Positions 1-5,979 of a stretch of DNA of 7,098 bases are shown here, piece by piece. Source of the stretch: JBHHYR01 sp046757585 (GTDB lineage: Bacteria; Desulfobacterota; Binatia; HRBIN30); the NCBI GenBank assembly GCA_046757585.1, contig JBHHYR010000205.1, positions 1-7,098 on the forward strand, in the 5' to 3' direction. The first letter of the stretch is position 1. Each line of letters starts with the position of its first letter. Made by a program: the position numbers and the translations under genes. The notes under the pieces were generated by a model that saw nothing but the letters and a program-made list of their open reading frames with translations, searched no databases and was not told the origin of the DNA.

Positions 1-50
1 TTTCAGACACTATCGCACTGCCAGGCACCTAATAGACACACGGTTCTTAA

Positions 51-89
51 TTACGAATCCTGTGCTCTATCCACCTGAGCTACGAGGGC
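51..89 (-). pseudogene. tRNA 5' half (Arg/Thr-like), broken in the anticodon loop
   Basis: Read on the minus strand from 89, the sequence has a 7-nt acceptor strand GCCCTCG, then TA at positions 8-9, a D-stem GCTC, a D-loop AGGTGGATA, GAGC closing the D-stem, and an anticodon 5' strand CAGGA followed by the loop TTCGTAA. The expected 3' strand TCCTG is missing; the bases TTAAG follow instead, and no variable loop, T-arm or CGAGGGC acceptor 3' strand is found down to position 1. If the loop is taken literally, the anticodon is CGT (Thr). The D-arm and the CAGGATTC stretch resemble tRNA-Arg(CCT), in which case similarity ends one or two bases earlier. A complete tRNA whose 3' half lies beyond the left edge, after an intron or insertion, cannot be excluded. 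Confidence 0.6.
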
Positions 90-257
90 ACAAGCTATTT
101 TCATATACTCCCACCTCCGACTTTGCGAGCGCACGAGAACGTCCTGTGCGCGTCCGGCTTGCCGGTTCCACGGACGCCTGACGCTTCGAGCCGCTCGCAG
201 CTCGCATCTTGCTCGTCCGCGGTTTTGTGTCCGACCGCCGCCCGCTTGGCTTGGGAC
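90..257. other. intergenic stretch, no gene seen
   Basis: Open frames here are short, overlap each other on both strands, have no ribosome binding site and resemble no known protein. Apart from the A/T-rich patch next to the tRNA fragment, I see no repeat, hairpin terminator or RNA gene. Confidence 0.5.
102..107 (-). promoter_or_regulatory. possible -10 hexamer of the tRNA fragment
   Basis: TATATG on the minus strand sits 12 bases before the inferred tRNA 5' end, in an A/T-rich island of otherwise GC-rich DNA. No convincing -35 element is visible at the right distance, so this is a weak call. Confidence 0.2.
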
Positions 258-481
258 CCGGTTGAAAACGTCTTGCGATGAGATCGACCGAGCTCGCTCA
301 TGAGCTTCCTCTCCCCCATTGCTGGCGGGAGAGGATTGAGGTGAGGGAACCGAGTGTGCTGAAGGCCTTGCGCGACCTCCGCCCGCCGATGGAACCCTCA
401 CCCTCCCCTTCTGCCGCTGCCGTGCGGGAGAGGGGAGGTCGTTGGTCGCGCCTGTTCAAGAGTGCTTCAACGGACAGTTAG
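258..481 (+). repeat. dispersed repeat copy A (MITE/REP-like)
   Basis: This stretch aligns along its length with the reverse complement of 4431-4607. Shared blocks include ACGTCTTGCGATG near the left end, a 24-base identical block at about 327-350 (GGGAGAGGATTGAGGTGAGG and the next four bases), GTGCGGGAGAGGGG near 422 and GCGCCTGTTCAAG near 458. The ends are imperfect inverted repeats: CCGGTTGAAAAC on the left, and GTCCGTTGAAGCAC when the right end is read in reverse. Inside are two stem-loops, CCTCTCCC/GGGAGAGG (308-334) and CCTCCCCT/AGGGGAGG (402-438), plus GGTGAGGG (340-347) facing CCCTCACC (395-402). It has about 40 bases in the centre that copy B lacks. There is no transposase inside; it looks like a non-autonomous element. 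The family name is unknown to me. Confidence 0.75.
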
Positions 482-512
482 AGGCCGTTTGGGTCGACGT
501 GGAGCGTAAAGG

Positions 513-538
513 CTTGCATATGGGTAGAGGGTTGCAAG
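513..538. repeat. short inverted repeat upstream of the dihaem gene
   Basis: CTTGCA (513-518) and TGCAAG (533-538) are perfect 6-base inverted arms 14 bases apart, about 65 bases before the TTG start. This could be an operator or chance; six bases is weak evidence. No clear sigma-70 promoter is visible in 482-602. Confidence 0.2.
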
Positions 539-588
539 ACTAGGAGTTGACGCAGCGCCGAGATGGGTGTTCACTCGACTCCGGGGGG

Positions 589-598
589 CGGAGGAGGA
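589..598 (+). promoter_or_regulatory. strong ribosome binding site that selects a TTG start
   Basis: The purine run GCGGAGGAGGA ends about five bases before TTG at 603-605. No comparable site precedes the ATG at 567. The residues that follow the TTG form a typical signal peptide, so this site decides the start. Confidence 0.75.
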
Positions 599-602
599 CG
601 TC

Positions 603-2564
603 TTGAAAACGGCCTTAATCGCGACCGTCTTGCTTCCCTGCGTCGTGTGGCTTGCTCCGTCCCCGGCGAGATGCAGCCCGACAGTCACCGACGTGAGCCC
701 GCGGGAAGGACCCTGGGATACGGTGGTGACGATAACCGGGGCCGGGTTCGGATCCGTCCAAGGGAGCAGTACCGTCACCTTCAATCGCCTTGACGCCCAA
801 GCCGTCCAGCTGTGGTCCGATAGCCAGATCATCGTCAAAGTCCCTCACCGGGCCACCCCGGGTAACGTGGTAGTCTCACTGCGCAGTACCAAGCTGCGCA
901 CGCTTGGCAACCAGACCCTCACGCTCACCCAGTGGGAAGATAGCAACGGGGTTCCGTTCACTGTGACCGGGGCAGCGCTTGCCGAGGCGATCGAGCTCGG
1001 GGAACAGGGATGGGAGGAAGAGACCTTTGGCAATGAGGTCGTGTTGACGGATCAGTTAGGCATCCCGTGGAAGACGATCCTCGCTCAGGGGGAGAACTTC
1101 GGCCTTATTCCCTCCGGCGCACCGGAAGGCACCCCCGGCACGCTGGACCCCTTCCGGAACCTGAGTAGTGGCTGGGTCGGGGTCCGCAAGCTGCTCGACG
1201 GCACGGGCACCGTGCGTTACGGTACCACCTGCGTCTTCTGTCACACGGGACGGCATCCGCTGACGGGTGCCGAGGTCGAAGGGCTGCCCAATACCCAGCT
1301 CGATCTGGGCGCTATCCTCGCGCTCTCGCCAGTCTTCACCGCTGCTCAGAAGGATTGCCTCCAGGCTTGGGGGCCGGGACGGCTGGACGTGGGGGTGATC
1401 ATCGGGGGGAGCACCTGCAACCCCAGCAACATACCACCACACCTCTTCACGACAGGGTTCTCACGCCTCGAGCTGACGGCACTGGCCATCGGCATCGACG
1501 CCCGCAATGCGGGCTCGGCGAACCTCGAGGCGGCGCAACGTACACCGACGGCGCAGGAACTGGAAGGACTCGCGGTGTATGGTTACGTGCTCGACGAGGT
1601 GGTTGAGAACCCCAACGTGGATCCCATAGCCGCGCGGCGAGGACGCCGCATCTTCTTCGACTCCGGATGCACCGACTGCCATTCGCCACACCTCGGCCGC
1701 TACTCGAACCTGGATCCCATTCCCGTCAACGTCATCGGCACGGATCCCCAGCTCACAACCGAGGGTACCATCGCCTCCGGCTTCTACCGGGTTGCGCCCC
1801 TGGCCAATCTTTGGGCAACAGCGCCCTACTTCCACGACGGCACGCTTGCCACGATCGAGGAGGTTTTCGACAAGGTCCGACTGGACCCGGATTTCGTCGC
1901 CACCGGCACACCGCCAGAGGCAGACAAGCCGGGTGGCGTACGGGGCCACGAGTTTGTTTTCGCACTCAAGTGGACAGATGAGCAGCGTGCCGATGTGGTC
2001 GAGTTCCTCAAATCTGTTCCCGATACCTGTCCCGGTATTCCCGACCCCCAGCAGACCGACACCGACGGCGATGGGATCGGCGATCTCTGCGATCTGTGCC
2101 CGACCCTACCGGATCAGAACATGGCGCTCGGGCGGAGCCGTCTAAGCTTCTTCAGCAGTGGGCCAGGGGGTGGAGATGATACCCTTAGTCTTCGTGGAAG
2201 CTTCACGGTTCCGGCCCCTGACGCACTCGACCCCGTGTCCCAGGACGTGAGTGTTGTGCTGGCCGACGCGGCGGGCACCGTCTACACGGCAACGATTCCC
2301 GCCGGGAGCTTTAGGACTGGGCGTGGCAGCAAGCGCTTCACGTTTCGCGACCCAACGGGAGCGGTCGCAGGAGGAATCAGGCGCGCCCGCCTGAACATCC
2401 GCGACGACGGCACAGTGCGGTGGCGTGTGAAGGCGCGGGACGTGAGCCTCCGGGATCCCGGGGCGGGCATGGAGGCTGTTCTCAAAGTCGGCAACACCTG
2501 TTTCAGCACCGCCGCACGCTGCCAGCAAGGGAGGAGGGGCAAGGGGGTGTTTTGCAAGCCGTAA
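603..2564 (+). CDS. Exported dihaem c-type cytochrome / cytochrome c peroxidase-like protein with IPT and TSP3 modules
   Basis: Numbering is from the TTG at 603 (653 aa); an ATG at 567 would add 12 residues before the signal peptide and lacks a binding site. Residues 1-24 (MKTALIATVLLPCVVWLAPS...) are a signal peptide. About 27-105 is an IPT/TIG-like Ig fold (VSPREGPWDTVVTITGAGFG). A dihaem region follows: CVFCH at 210-214, CTDCH at 356-360 after a GRRIFFDSG lead-in, then ATAPYFHDGTLATIEEVF at 405-422. The 146-residue haem spacing and the PYFHDG block are typical of the bacterial cytochrome c peroxidase/MauG/RoxA superfamily. Residues 486-500 (DTDGDGIGDLCDLCP) are a thrombospondin type-3 calcium motif. 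About 508-640 is a beta-rich C-terminal module ending in a Cys pair. It probably does redox chemistry in the periplasm or outside the cell; peroxidase, MauG-like or RoxA-like oxygenase activity cannot be told apart here, and the substrate is unknown. It faces the minus-strand genes convergently. Confidence 0.85.
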   Translation: MKTALIATVLLPCVVWLAPSPARCSPTVTDVSPREGPWDTVVTITGAGFGSVQGSSTVTFNRLDAQAVQLWSDSQIIVKVPHRATPGNVVVSLRSTKLRTLGNQTLTLTQWEDSNGVPFTVTGAALAEAIELGEQGWEEETFGNEVVLTDQLGIPWKTILAQGENFGLIPSGAPEGTPGTLDPFRNLSSGWVGVRKLLDGTGTVRYGTTCVFCHTGRHPLTGAEVEGLPNTQLDLGAILALSPVFTAAQKDCLQAWGPGRLDVGVIIGGSTCNPSNIPPHLFTTGFSRLELTALAIGIDARNAGSANLEAAQRTPTAQELEGLAVYGYVLDEVVENPNVDPIAARRGRRIFFDSGCTDCHSPHLGRYSNLDPIPVNVIGTDPQLTTEGTIASGFYRVAPLANLWATAPYFHDGTLATIEEVFDKVRLDPDFVATGTPPEADKPGGVRGHEFVFALKWTDEQRADVVEFLKSVPDTCPGIPDPQQTDTDGDGIGDLCDLCPTLPDQNMALGRSRLSFFSSGPGGGDDTLSLRGSFTVPAPDALDPVSQDVSVVLADAAGTVYTATIPAGSFRTGRGSKRFTFRDPTGAVAGGIRRARLNIRDDGTVRWRVKARDVSLRDPGAGMEAVLKVGNTCFSTAARCQQGRRGKGVFCKP

Positions 2565-2588
2565 GGTCTCGCAACGGAAGCGCGCAGC

Positions 2589-2606
2589 GCGGCCTGGTCT
2601 GGCCGC
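2589..2606. terminator. hairpin between convergent genes, possible shared terminator
   Basis: GCGGCC, a 6-base loop TGGTCT, then GGCCGC form a perfect 6-bp GC stem. It lies 25 bases after the dihaem stop and 31 bases after the cyclase stop on the other strand, so it could serve both. Neither side has a U-run, so intrinsic termination is uncertain. Confidence 0.35.
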
Positions 2607-2636
2607 ACTCCAGCTCATTGAATGCCACTCCCCGTT

Positions 2637-3602
2637 TCAATCCCTGACCGACACCCGGTAGGCGATCGGCTCGGCTGATTCGGAGCCCGGGAGGATCCGA
2701 CCGCTGCCAGCCAGGAGCACGTCTTCGCGCGACACCCGTAATGGCTCGGCCCCTTCGGTGTGCAGGTAGGTGCCGTTGGTACTCGAGTCCGAGAGGAAAA
2801 ACTTGTCACCGCGCAGCGTGATCTCGGCATGATACCGGGAAACGAACTCCCGCTCGATCCGTAGGTCGTTGTCCGGCCCGCGGCCGATCTTCAGCTTCGG
2901 CCGTTCGGGAGTGACGACGAAGGCCTGGGATCTGTACGTTGCCTCGAGCGCACGCGTCGGCACGCGCACGCGCCTACCTACCCGAACTGTGACGTCCTCG
3001 TGCTTCCAGATGTATTGGTAAATCGGGACCCACGCTGGCCGTCCCCGCAAGACCACTTGATCGATCAGCCGGGCCGATGCACGCAGTGCGGCAGGTAATC
3101 GTTCGTACGCACGCTCGGAGAGGAAAATTTCATCCGCTCCCGCACGCGAGACGAGCCGCGCGGCAACGTTGACTACGTCACCGAAGACGTCGCCAGCATC
3201 CACCACGGCCGTCCCGCAACTGATGCCCACGCGTACGTGCATCCCCTCACGCCGCAGGGTGCACTCGGGAGCATCCAGCACACGCTGAATGCCTGCGGCC
3301 GCATGGACGGCCCTTTCGGTGTCGTGAAAGACCGCTAGCACGGCATCTCCCACTCGTTTGAACACCCGCCCGCCCTGCTGTTGCACCTGCTCTTCCATGA
3401 CGTTCAGACACGTCGAGGTCAGGTCGAACGCGACCGCATCCCCACGAACGGCATACATCAGGGAACTGCCACTGATGTCCGCGAAAAATACGGTGAGCGG
3501 CGCAGCCGCGTCGCCAACGGCATCGTGATGCATGACGATGCCTATGCCGGTAGCGCCACCAACGCTGGCTGTCAACCGGCGCCAGCTTATCGCGAGCAGC
3601 AC
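2637..3602 (-). CDS. Class III nucleotide cyclase with C-terminal FHA domain
   Basis: Likely converts ATP to cyclic AMP in the cytoplasm and reads phosphothreonine through FHA. From GTG 3602 (321 aa), the cyclase domain is about 35-195: metal-binding D42 (FFADISGSS) and D86 (FKRVGDAVLAVF), K82 and D138 at the positions that select adenine, and N145/R149 in GDVVNVAARL, the transition-state pair. All key residues are present, so it should be active, and the K/D pair favours ATP over GTP. The FHA domain is about 228-312 with G240-R241, S255/H258 (VSRYHAEI) and N276-G277 (STNGTYL). The start is uncertain: the GTG lacks a good binding site, and ATG 3533 (residue 24) would still keep the whole cyclase. 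There is no full transmembrane helix. The upstream lipoprotein ends 60 bases away in the same frame, so the two may be co-transcribed. Usual multidomain cyclases place FHA before the catalytic domain. Confidence 0.88.
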   Translation of the reverse strand: MLLAISWRRLTASVGGATGIGIVMHHDAVGDAAAPLTVFFADISGSSLMYAVRGDAVAFDLTSTCLNVMEEQVQQQGGRVFKRVGDAVLAVFHDTERAVHAAAGIQRVLDAPECTLRREGMHVRVGISCGTAVVDAGDVFGDVVNVAARLVSRAGADEIFLSERAYERLPAALRASARLIDQVVLRGRPAWVPIYQYIWKHEDVTVRVGRRVRVPTRALEATYRSQAFVVTPERPKLKIGRGPDNDLRIEREFVSRYHAEITLRGDKFFLSDSSTNGTYLHTEGAEPLRVSREDVLLAGSGRILPGSESAEPIAYRVSVRD

Positions 3603-3662
3603 ACCAACGCCGAAAGACTGGACCTTCCAGCGCCGCGCCGTCAGGCGCAGAAAACGCCTCGC

Positions 3663-4373
3663 CTATGCGATCGCCTGGAAGGCCTCCCTAACGCACTCTG
3701 CGCTTGTCGACTGGGCGCCGCTATTGGTGCAGGTGATGATTGCACAGGCCGCACGCCCGACATCGTCGGGAAAGACGACAGCACCCAAGAGCACAGAGGC
3801 TGCCGCTTCCAAGCGGCTGATCCGGTCGTCGTCGAGAGTATCCGGATCGAGCGTGACGACGCAGGCGGAGTCGTTCGGATCGCAGGTCGCCCGCACGACG
3901 CACGGGTCAGTCTCCGTGGTCCCGGCGGTGAGAAACACCGCGGCCAGACAAGCGACCTGGGTCGTGGGGCCGAAGGTTTTGCGCGAGCCGCCGCCCGTCT
4001 GCAGGGACACGATGCCGCCGATCTGTGCGCCAGCGTCGTTCACTGCCGCCACGGCGATCACTGTTCGCCTTCCATCACCGTTCGTATCGATGGACGCGTT
4101 GCTCGCATCGAGCGCCGCAGTGAGGTCACCAGTATCGAACCTCCCTTCCGCATCGGTGCGCGAAGAGGCGAGCATCACAGGAGGGCCATCGCGGACGAGT
4201 CCGAAGTCGATGATCTCCACGTCGTCAGGCACGCATCCTGCGCAGTTATCCGGCCTAGGCACGATGATCTGCCCCCGAAGTTTCGTCGCACCACCCGAAC
4301 CGCCTCCCCCACACGCGGAAAAGATTACCGCAATGGCCGCCACCAGCAGCCAACCCACCTGTCTTCCATGCAT
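3663..4373 (-). CDS. Predicted lipoprotein, function unknown
   Basis: This 236-aa product starts at an ATG six bases after a strong purine run (AAAGGGGGG, 4388-4380). Residues 1-20 form a lipoprotein signal (MHGRQVGWLLVAAIAVIFSA) with lipobox FSAC, so Cys21 should be acylated; a Gly/Ser linker GGGGSGG follows. About 33-115 may be a carboxypeptidase-regulatory-like beta-sandwich, judging from SSRTDAEGRFDTGDL and alternating hydrophobic strands. DTNGDG at 96-101 could bind calcium. Later Cys residues (44, 47, 142, 158, 164, 171, 210, 215, 227) could form disulfides, which fits export. I do not recognise the family, and the substrate or partner is unknown. It is followed in the same frame by the cyclase-FHA gene, with one TAG between the two open frames. 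Lipoprotein status is firm; everything beyond that is inference. Confidence 0.75.
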   Translation of the reverse strand: MHGRQVGWLLVAAIAVIFSACGGGGSGGATKLRGQIIVPRPDNCAGCVPDDVEIIDFGLVRDGPPVMLASSRTDAEGRFDTGDLTAALDASNASIDTNGDGRRTVIAVAAVNDAGAQIGGIVSLQTGGGSRKTFGPTTQVACLAAVFLTAGTTETDPCVVRATCDPNDSACVVTLDPDTLDDDRISRLEAAASVLLGAVVFPDDVGRAACAIITCTNSGAQSTSAECVREAFQAIA

Positions 4374-4379
4374 GTTGCA

Positions 4380-4388
4380 CCCCCCTTT
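4380..4388 (-). promoter_or_regulatory. ribosome binding site of the lipoprotein gene
   Basis: AAAGGGGGG on the minus strand lies six bases before the ATG at 4373. A near-identical AAAGGGGG precedes the barrel gene start at 5892, suggesting a common initiation style in this genome. Confidence 0.6.
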
Positions 4389-4397
4389 ACCAAAGAC

Positions 4398-4419
4398 CGG
4401 TCGAGACCGATCTCGACCG
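4398..4419. promoter_or_regulatory. perfect 9-bp palindrome in the lipoprotein leader
   Basis: CGGTCGAGA (4398-4406) and TCTCGACCG (4411-4419) are exact inverted arms around a 4-base CCGA centre. The palindrome lies 25 bases upstream of the lipoprotein ATG and just beyond repeat B. It could be an operator for a dimeric regulator or a leader RNA hairpin. The sequence after it on the minus strand has only a short T-run (GTCTTTGG), so it is a poor intrinsic terminator. Confidence 0.45.
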
Positions 4420-4430
4420 TACGCTTAGCT

Positions 4431-4607
4431 GGCCGTTGAAAAACCCTTGAACAGGCGCAAGCAACGACACCCCCCTCTCCCGCACATCAGCGGCAGAGGA
4501 GAAGAATGAAAGTTCCCTCACCTCAATCCTCTCCCGCGGGCAATGCAGGAGAGGAAGCTCTTGGGCGATCTGGGTTGATGCCATCGCAAGACGTTTCTCA
4601 ACCGGCC
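4431..4607 (-). repeat. dispersed repeat copy B (MITE/REP-like)
   Basis: This is the second copy of the 258-481 repeat, in the opposite orientation and about 177 bases long. Its ends are clearer inverted repeats than in copy A: GGCCGTTGAAAAAC on the plus strand at 4431, and GGCCGGTTGAGAAAC on the minus strand from 4607. It keeps the CCTCTCC/GGGAGAGG stem-loop but lacks about 40 central bases found in copy A. Similarity to copy A seems to run a few bases further, to about 4425 (CAGCTAA against CAGTTAG), so the exact end is uncertain. It ends one base from the barrel gene's stop codon. No clear target duplication is visible. Confidence 0.75.
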
Positions 4608-4608
4608 G

Positions 4609-5892
4609 CTAGAAGTACTGCTCGAGAGCCACCGTGCCGACCGCGGTGGCGCGGAACCCTTCGCTGTTGACGGGCACATTGACCGACCCGCTGAGCACCG
4701 TGCTTTCCCCCAGACGTATCTTGATGCCGCCAAGGAAGTCGACGAAGTTGCTACCGAGCTTGTTACTCTCGATCGCCGCGATCGTGCCGGGGTTGCCGTT
4801 CGTGTCCACAAACGGCGCGCGGTCAGGCGTGAACTCGACCCCCTGGTTGAACTTCGAGCCCCCGACGCCGAAATCGATGCTGAAATTCTTCATCGGAAAC
4901 GCCGTACCGGCATTCCACACGAAGCGCCGGAGCTCGTCCGTATCGAAGTCGTAGTCGTAGCCGGCGTCCATGTACAGCTTGAACCATTCGGCGACCGAGA
5001 AGGAGGCCACCGCTCGCGGCAAGATCGCCCCCGTTTCCGAGCCTGCAAACTCGTCTTCATTCGGGCTGGGGAAAAAGAACTCCGGCGCGAAGGCAAGCTG
5101 CAGACGTTTGCCGGAGTAGAGGAGGCCTTTGACGCCGATACTGATGCGTCCGACCCCAGCCTGCGTTGCCTGGCTGAAGTCGAATCCAAGGGCGCCGAAG
5201 CTTTCCTCCCGTAATGACAAACCGCCGCCCGGCTGCAGCGCTTGGTCCAAGGCGTCCACTGCGCCCCGCACGTCACCGTTCATGATACCGGGACCGCTCA
5301 ATGGTGCCATACTGGGCGGCAGGTCGAGGGCGTCACTTCTGGTCGTGAAAGTCTGTCTGGCGCTGGCATCGACAATGACCACGGGGAGGTTCACCATAAT
5401 CTCGAACCGATCGCTCAAGCCGTAGTTAGCCGCCAAGTTGACGAGCCCAACTGTGGCATCAACCCGCAACCCCAATTTCGCTACGCCTATGGGCGTGCCC
5501 GGCGGATCATTGACGACGTGCGTGATTGGCCCAAAGGTATCAGCGAGTTCGAAGAAGGAGGTTGACAGGCGGAAACTGAACTTGCCTGCCCCGATTGTTT
5601 GTGGCGAGCGAAGCGAGGTTGGGCCCAAGCGCCCACTGGCAACGTAGGTGTCGAGCTCCGGATCGAACTCGTAGGAAAACGACTGTCCTGACGTTGGCGG
5701 CAGGGACGAAATGCCTTGCTGCACGCCGAGGACGATCATACGCCCGGCCGCATCGACCCGATCCTGCGCACCGAATTGGTTCGGGTTTGCCTGCGCCTGC
5801 ACCGCCGCTCGTACCCCGAGCACGCCAGCCAGTACACCTACCAGCACCAGCGGCATGCGGTTGCTGACCCCGCTTGCGTACTTCTCTCCCAT
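4609..5892 (-). CDS. Outer-membrane beta-barrel protein, putative transporter or porin-like
   Basis: This 427-aa protein begins at an ATG six bases after AAAGGGGG; the second Met (13) lacks such a site. Residues 1-35 are a signal peptide with a basic start, the hydrophobic core MPLVLVGVLAGVLGV and a probable cut after VQAQA. The mature chain is a run of amphipathic strands broken by Gly/Asp/Asn turns, for example KFSFRLSTSFFELAD (104-118), VNLAANYGLSDRFEIMVNLP (151-170) and EWFKLYMDAGYDYDFD (302-317). It ends in VALEQYF, with the C-terminal Phe typical of BAM-assembled barrels. The strand-rich layout resembles uncharacterised barrels related to the MetA-pathway phenol-degradation transporter group (PF13557-like), but the match is loose. 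It may pass or bind a hydrophobic solute, though the sequence does not identify one. The Cys-rich gene ends 87 bases upstream on the same strand. Confidence 0.8.
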   Translation of the reverse strand: MGEKYASGVSNRMPLVLVGVLAGVLGVRAAVQAQANPNQFGAQDRVDAAGRMIVLGVQQGISSLPPTSGQSFSYEFDPELDTYVASGRLGPTSLRSPQTIGAGKFSFRLSTSFFELADTFGPITHVVNDPPGTPIGVAKLGLRVDATVGLVNLAANYGLSDRFEIMVNLPVVIVDASARQTFTTRSDALDLPPSMAPLSGPGIMNGDVRGAVDALDQALQPGGGLSLREESFGALGFDFSQATQAGVGRISIGVKGLLYSGKRLQLAFAPEFFFPSPNEDEFAGSETGAILPRAVASFSVAEWFKLYMDAGYDYDFDTDELRRFVWNAGTAFPMKNFSIDFGVGGSKFNQGVEFTPDRAPFVDTNGNPGTIAAIESNKLGSNFVDFLGGIKIRLGESTVLSGSVNVPVNSEGFRATAVGTVALEQYF

Positions 5893-5962
5893 CTGTATCC
5901 CCCTTTCGTTTGTTATCGAGGTCTTCCGCCCGGGCGTTCCGTACAGCCTCCCGGACCTCCGT

Positions 5963-5979
5963 GCCTGCTACGCGCAGGC
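5963..5979 (-). terminator. hairpin directly after the Cys-rich gene
   Basis: GCCTGC, a 5-base loop GCGTA, then GCAGGC form a 6-bp stem starting right after the stop codon. No U-run follows, so it may stabilise mRNA or attenuate rather than terminate. Further on, GAGGTC and GACCTC could pair across about 30 bases in the same 87-base gap. Confidence 0.3.

Noticed and set aside
1..89. Group I intron starting in the tRNA anticodon loop
   Set aside because: Only about 50 bases after the break are visible and I cannot identify the conserved P, Q, R or S core elements. It is kept as a question, not called.
395..438. CRISPR-like array suggested by repeated CTCTCC/GGAGAG motifs
   Set aside because: The motifs are inverted arms of stem-loops, not regularly spaced direct repeats with unique spacers, and no cas gene is present.
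278..481. Possible small protein inside repeat A, with a similar reading in repeat B (4387-4584)
   Set aside because: Both readings share ELPL and RERIEVRE, but only because the DNA repeats are alike. Length differences and a frame change after VRERG give unrelated C-termini, and there is no ribosome binding site.
547..580. TTGACG at 547 as a -35 element for the dihaem gene
   Set aside because: No acceptable -10 lies at the correct distance, and it would overlap the ribosome binding region.
1461..1949. Open frames on the minus strand within the dihaem gene
   Set aside because: The plus-strand frame has two CxxCH motifs and the PYFHDG block. The minus frames have no binding site or family features.
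2637..3602. GGDEF diguanylate cyclase
   Set aside because: There is no GG(D/E)EF signature. The VNVAAR block and paired metal Asp residues place it in the class III adenylate/guanylate cyclases.
3381..4439. Long plus-strand open frames opposite the cyclase and lipoprotein genes (also 3532-4428)
   Set aside because: They are antisense to genes with clear catalytic motifs and a lipobox. Their own translations are Arg/Ser/Thr-rich with no recognisable domain, as expected for shadows in GC-rich DNA.
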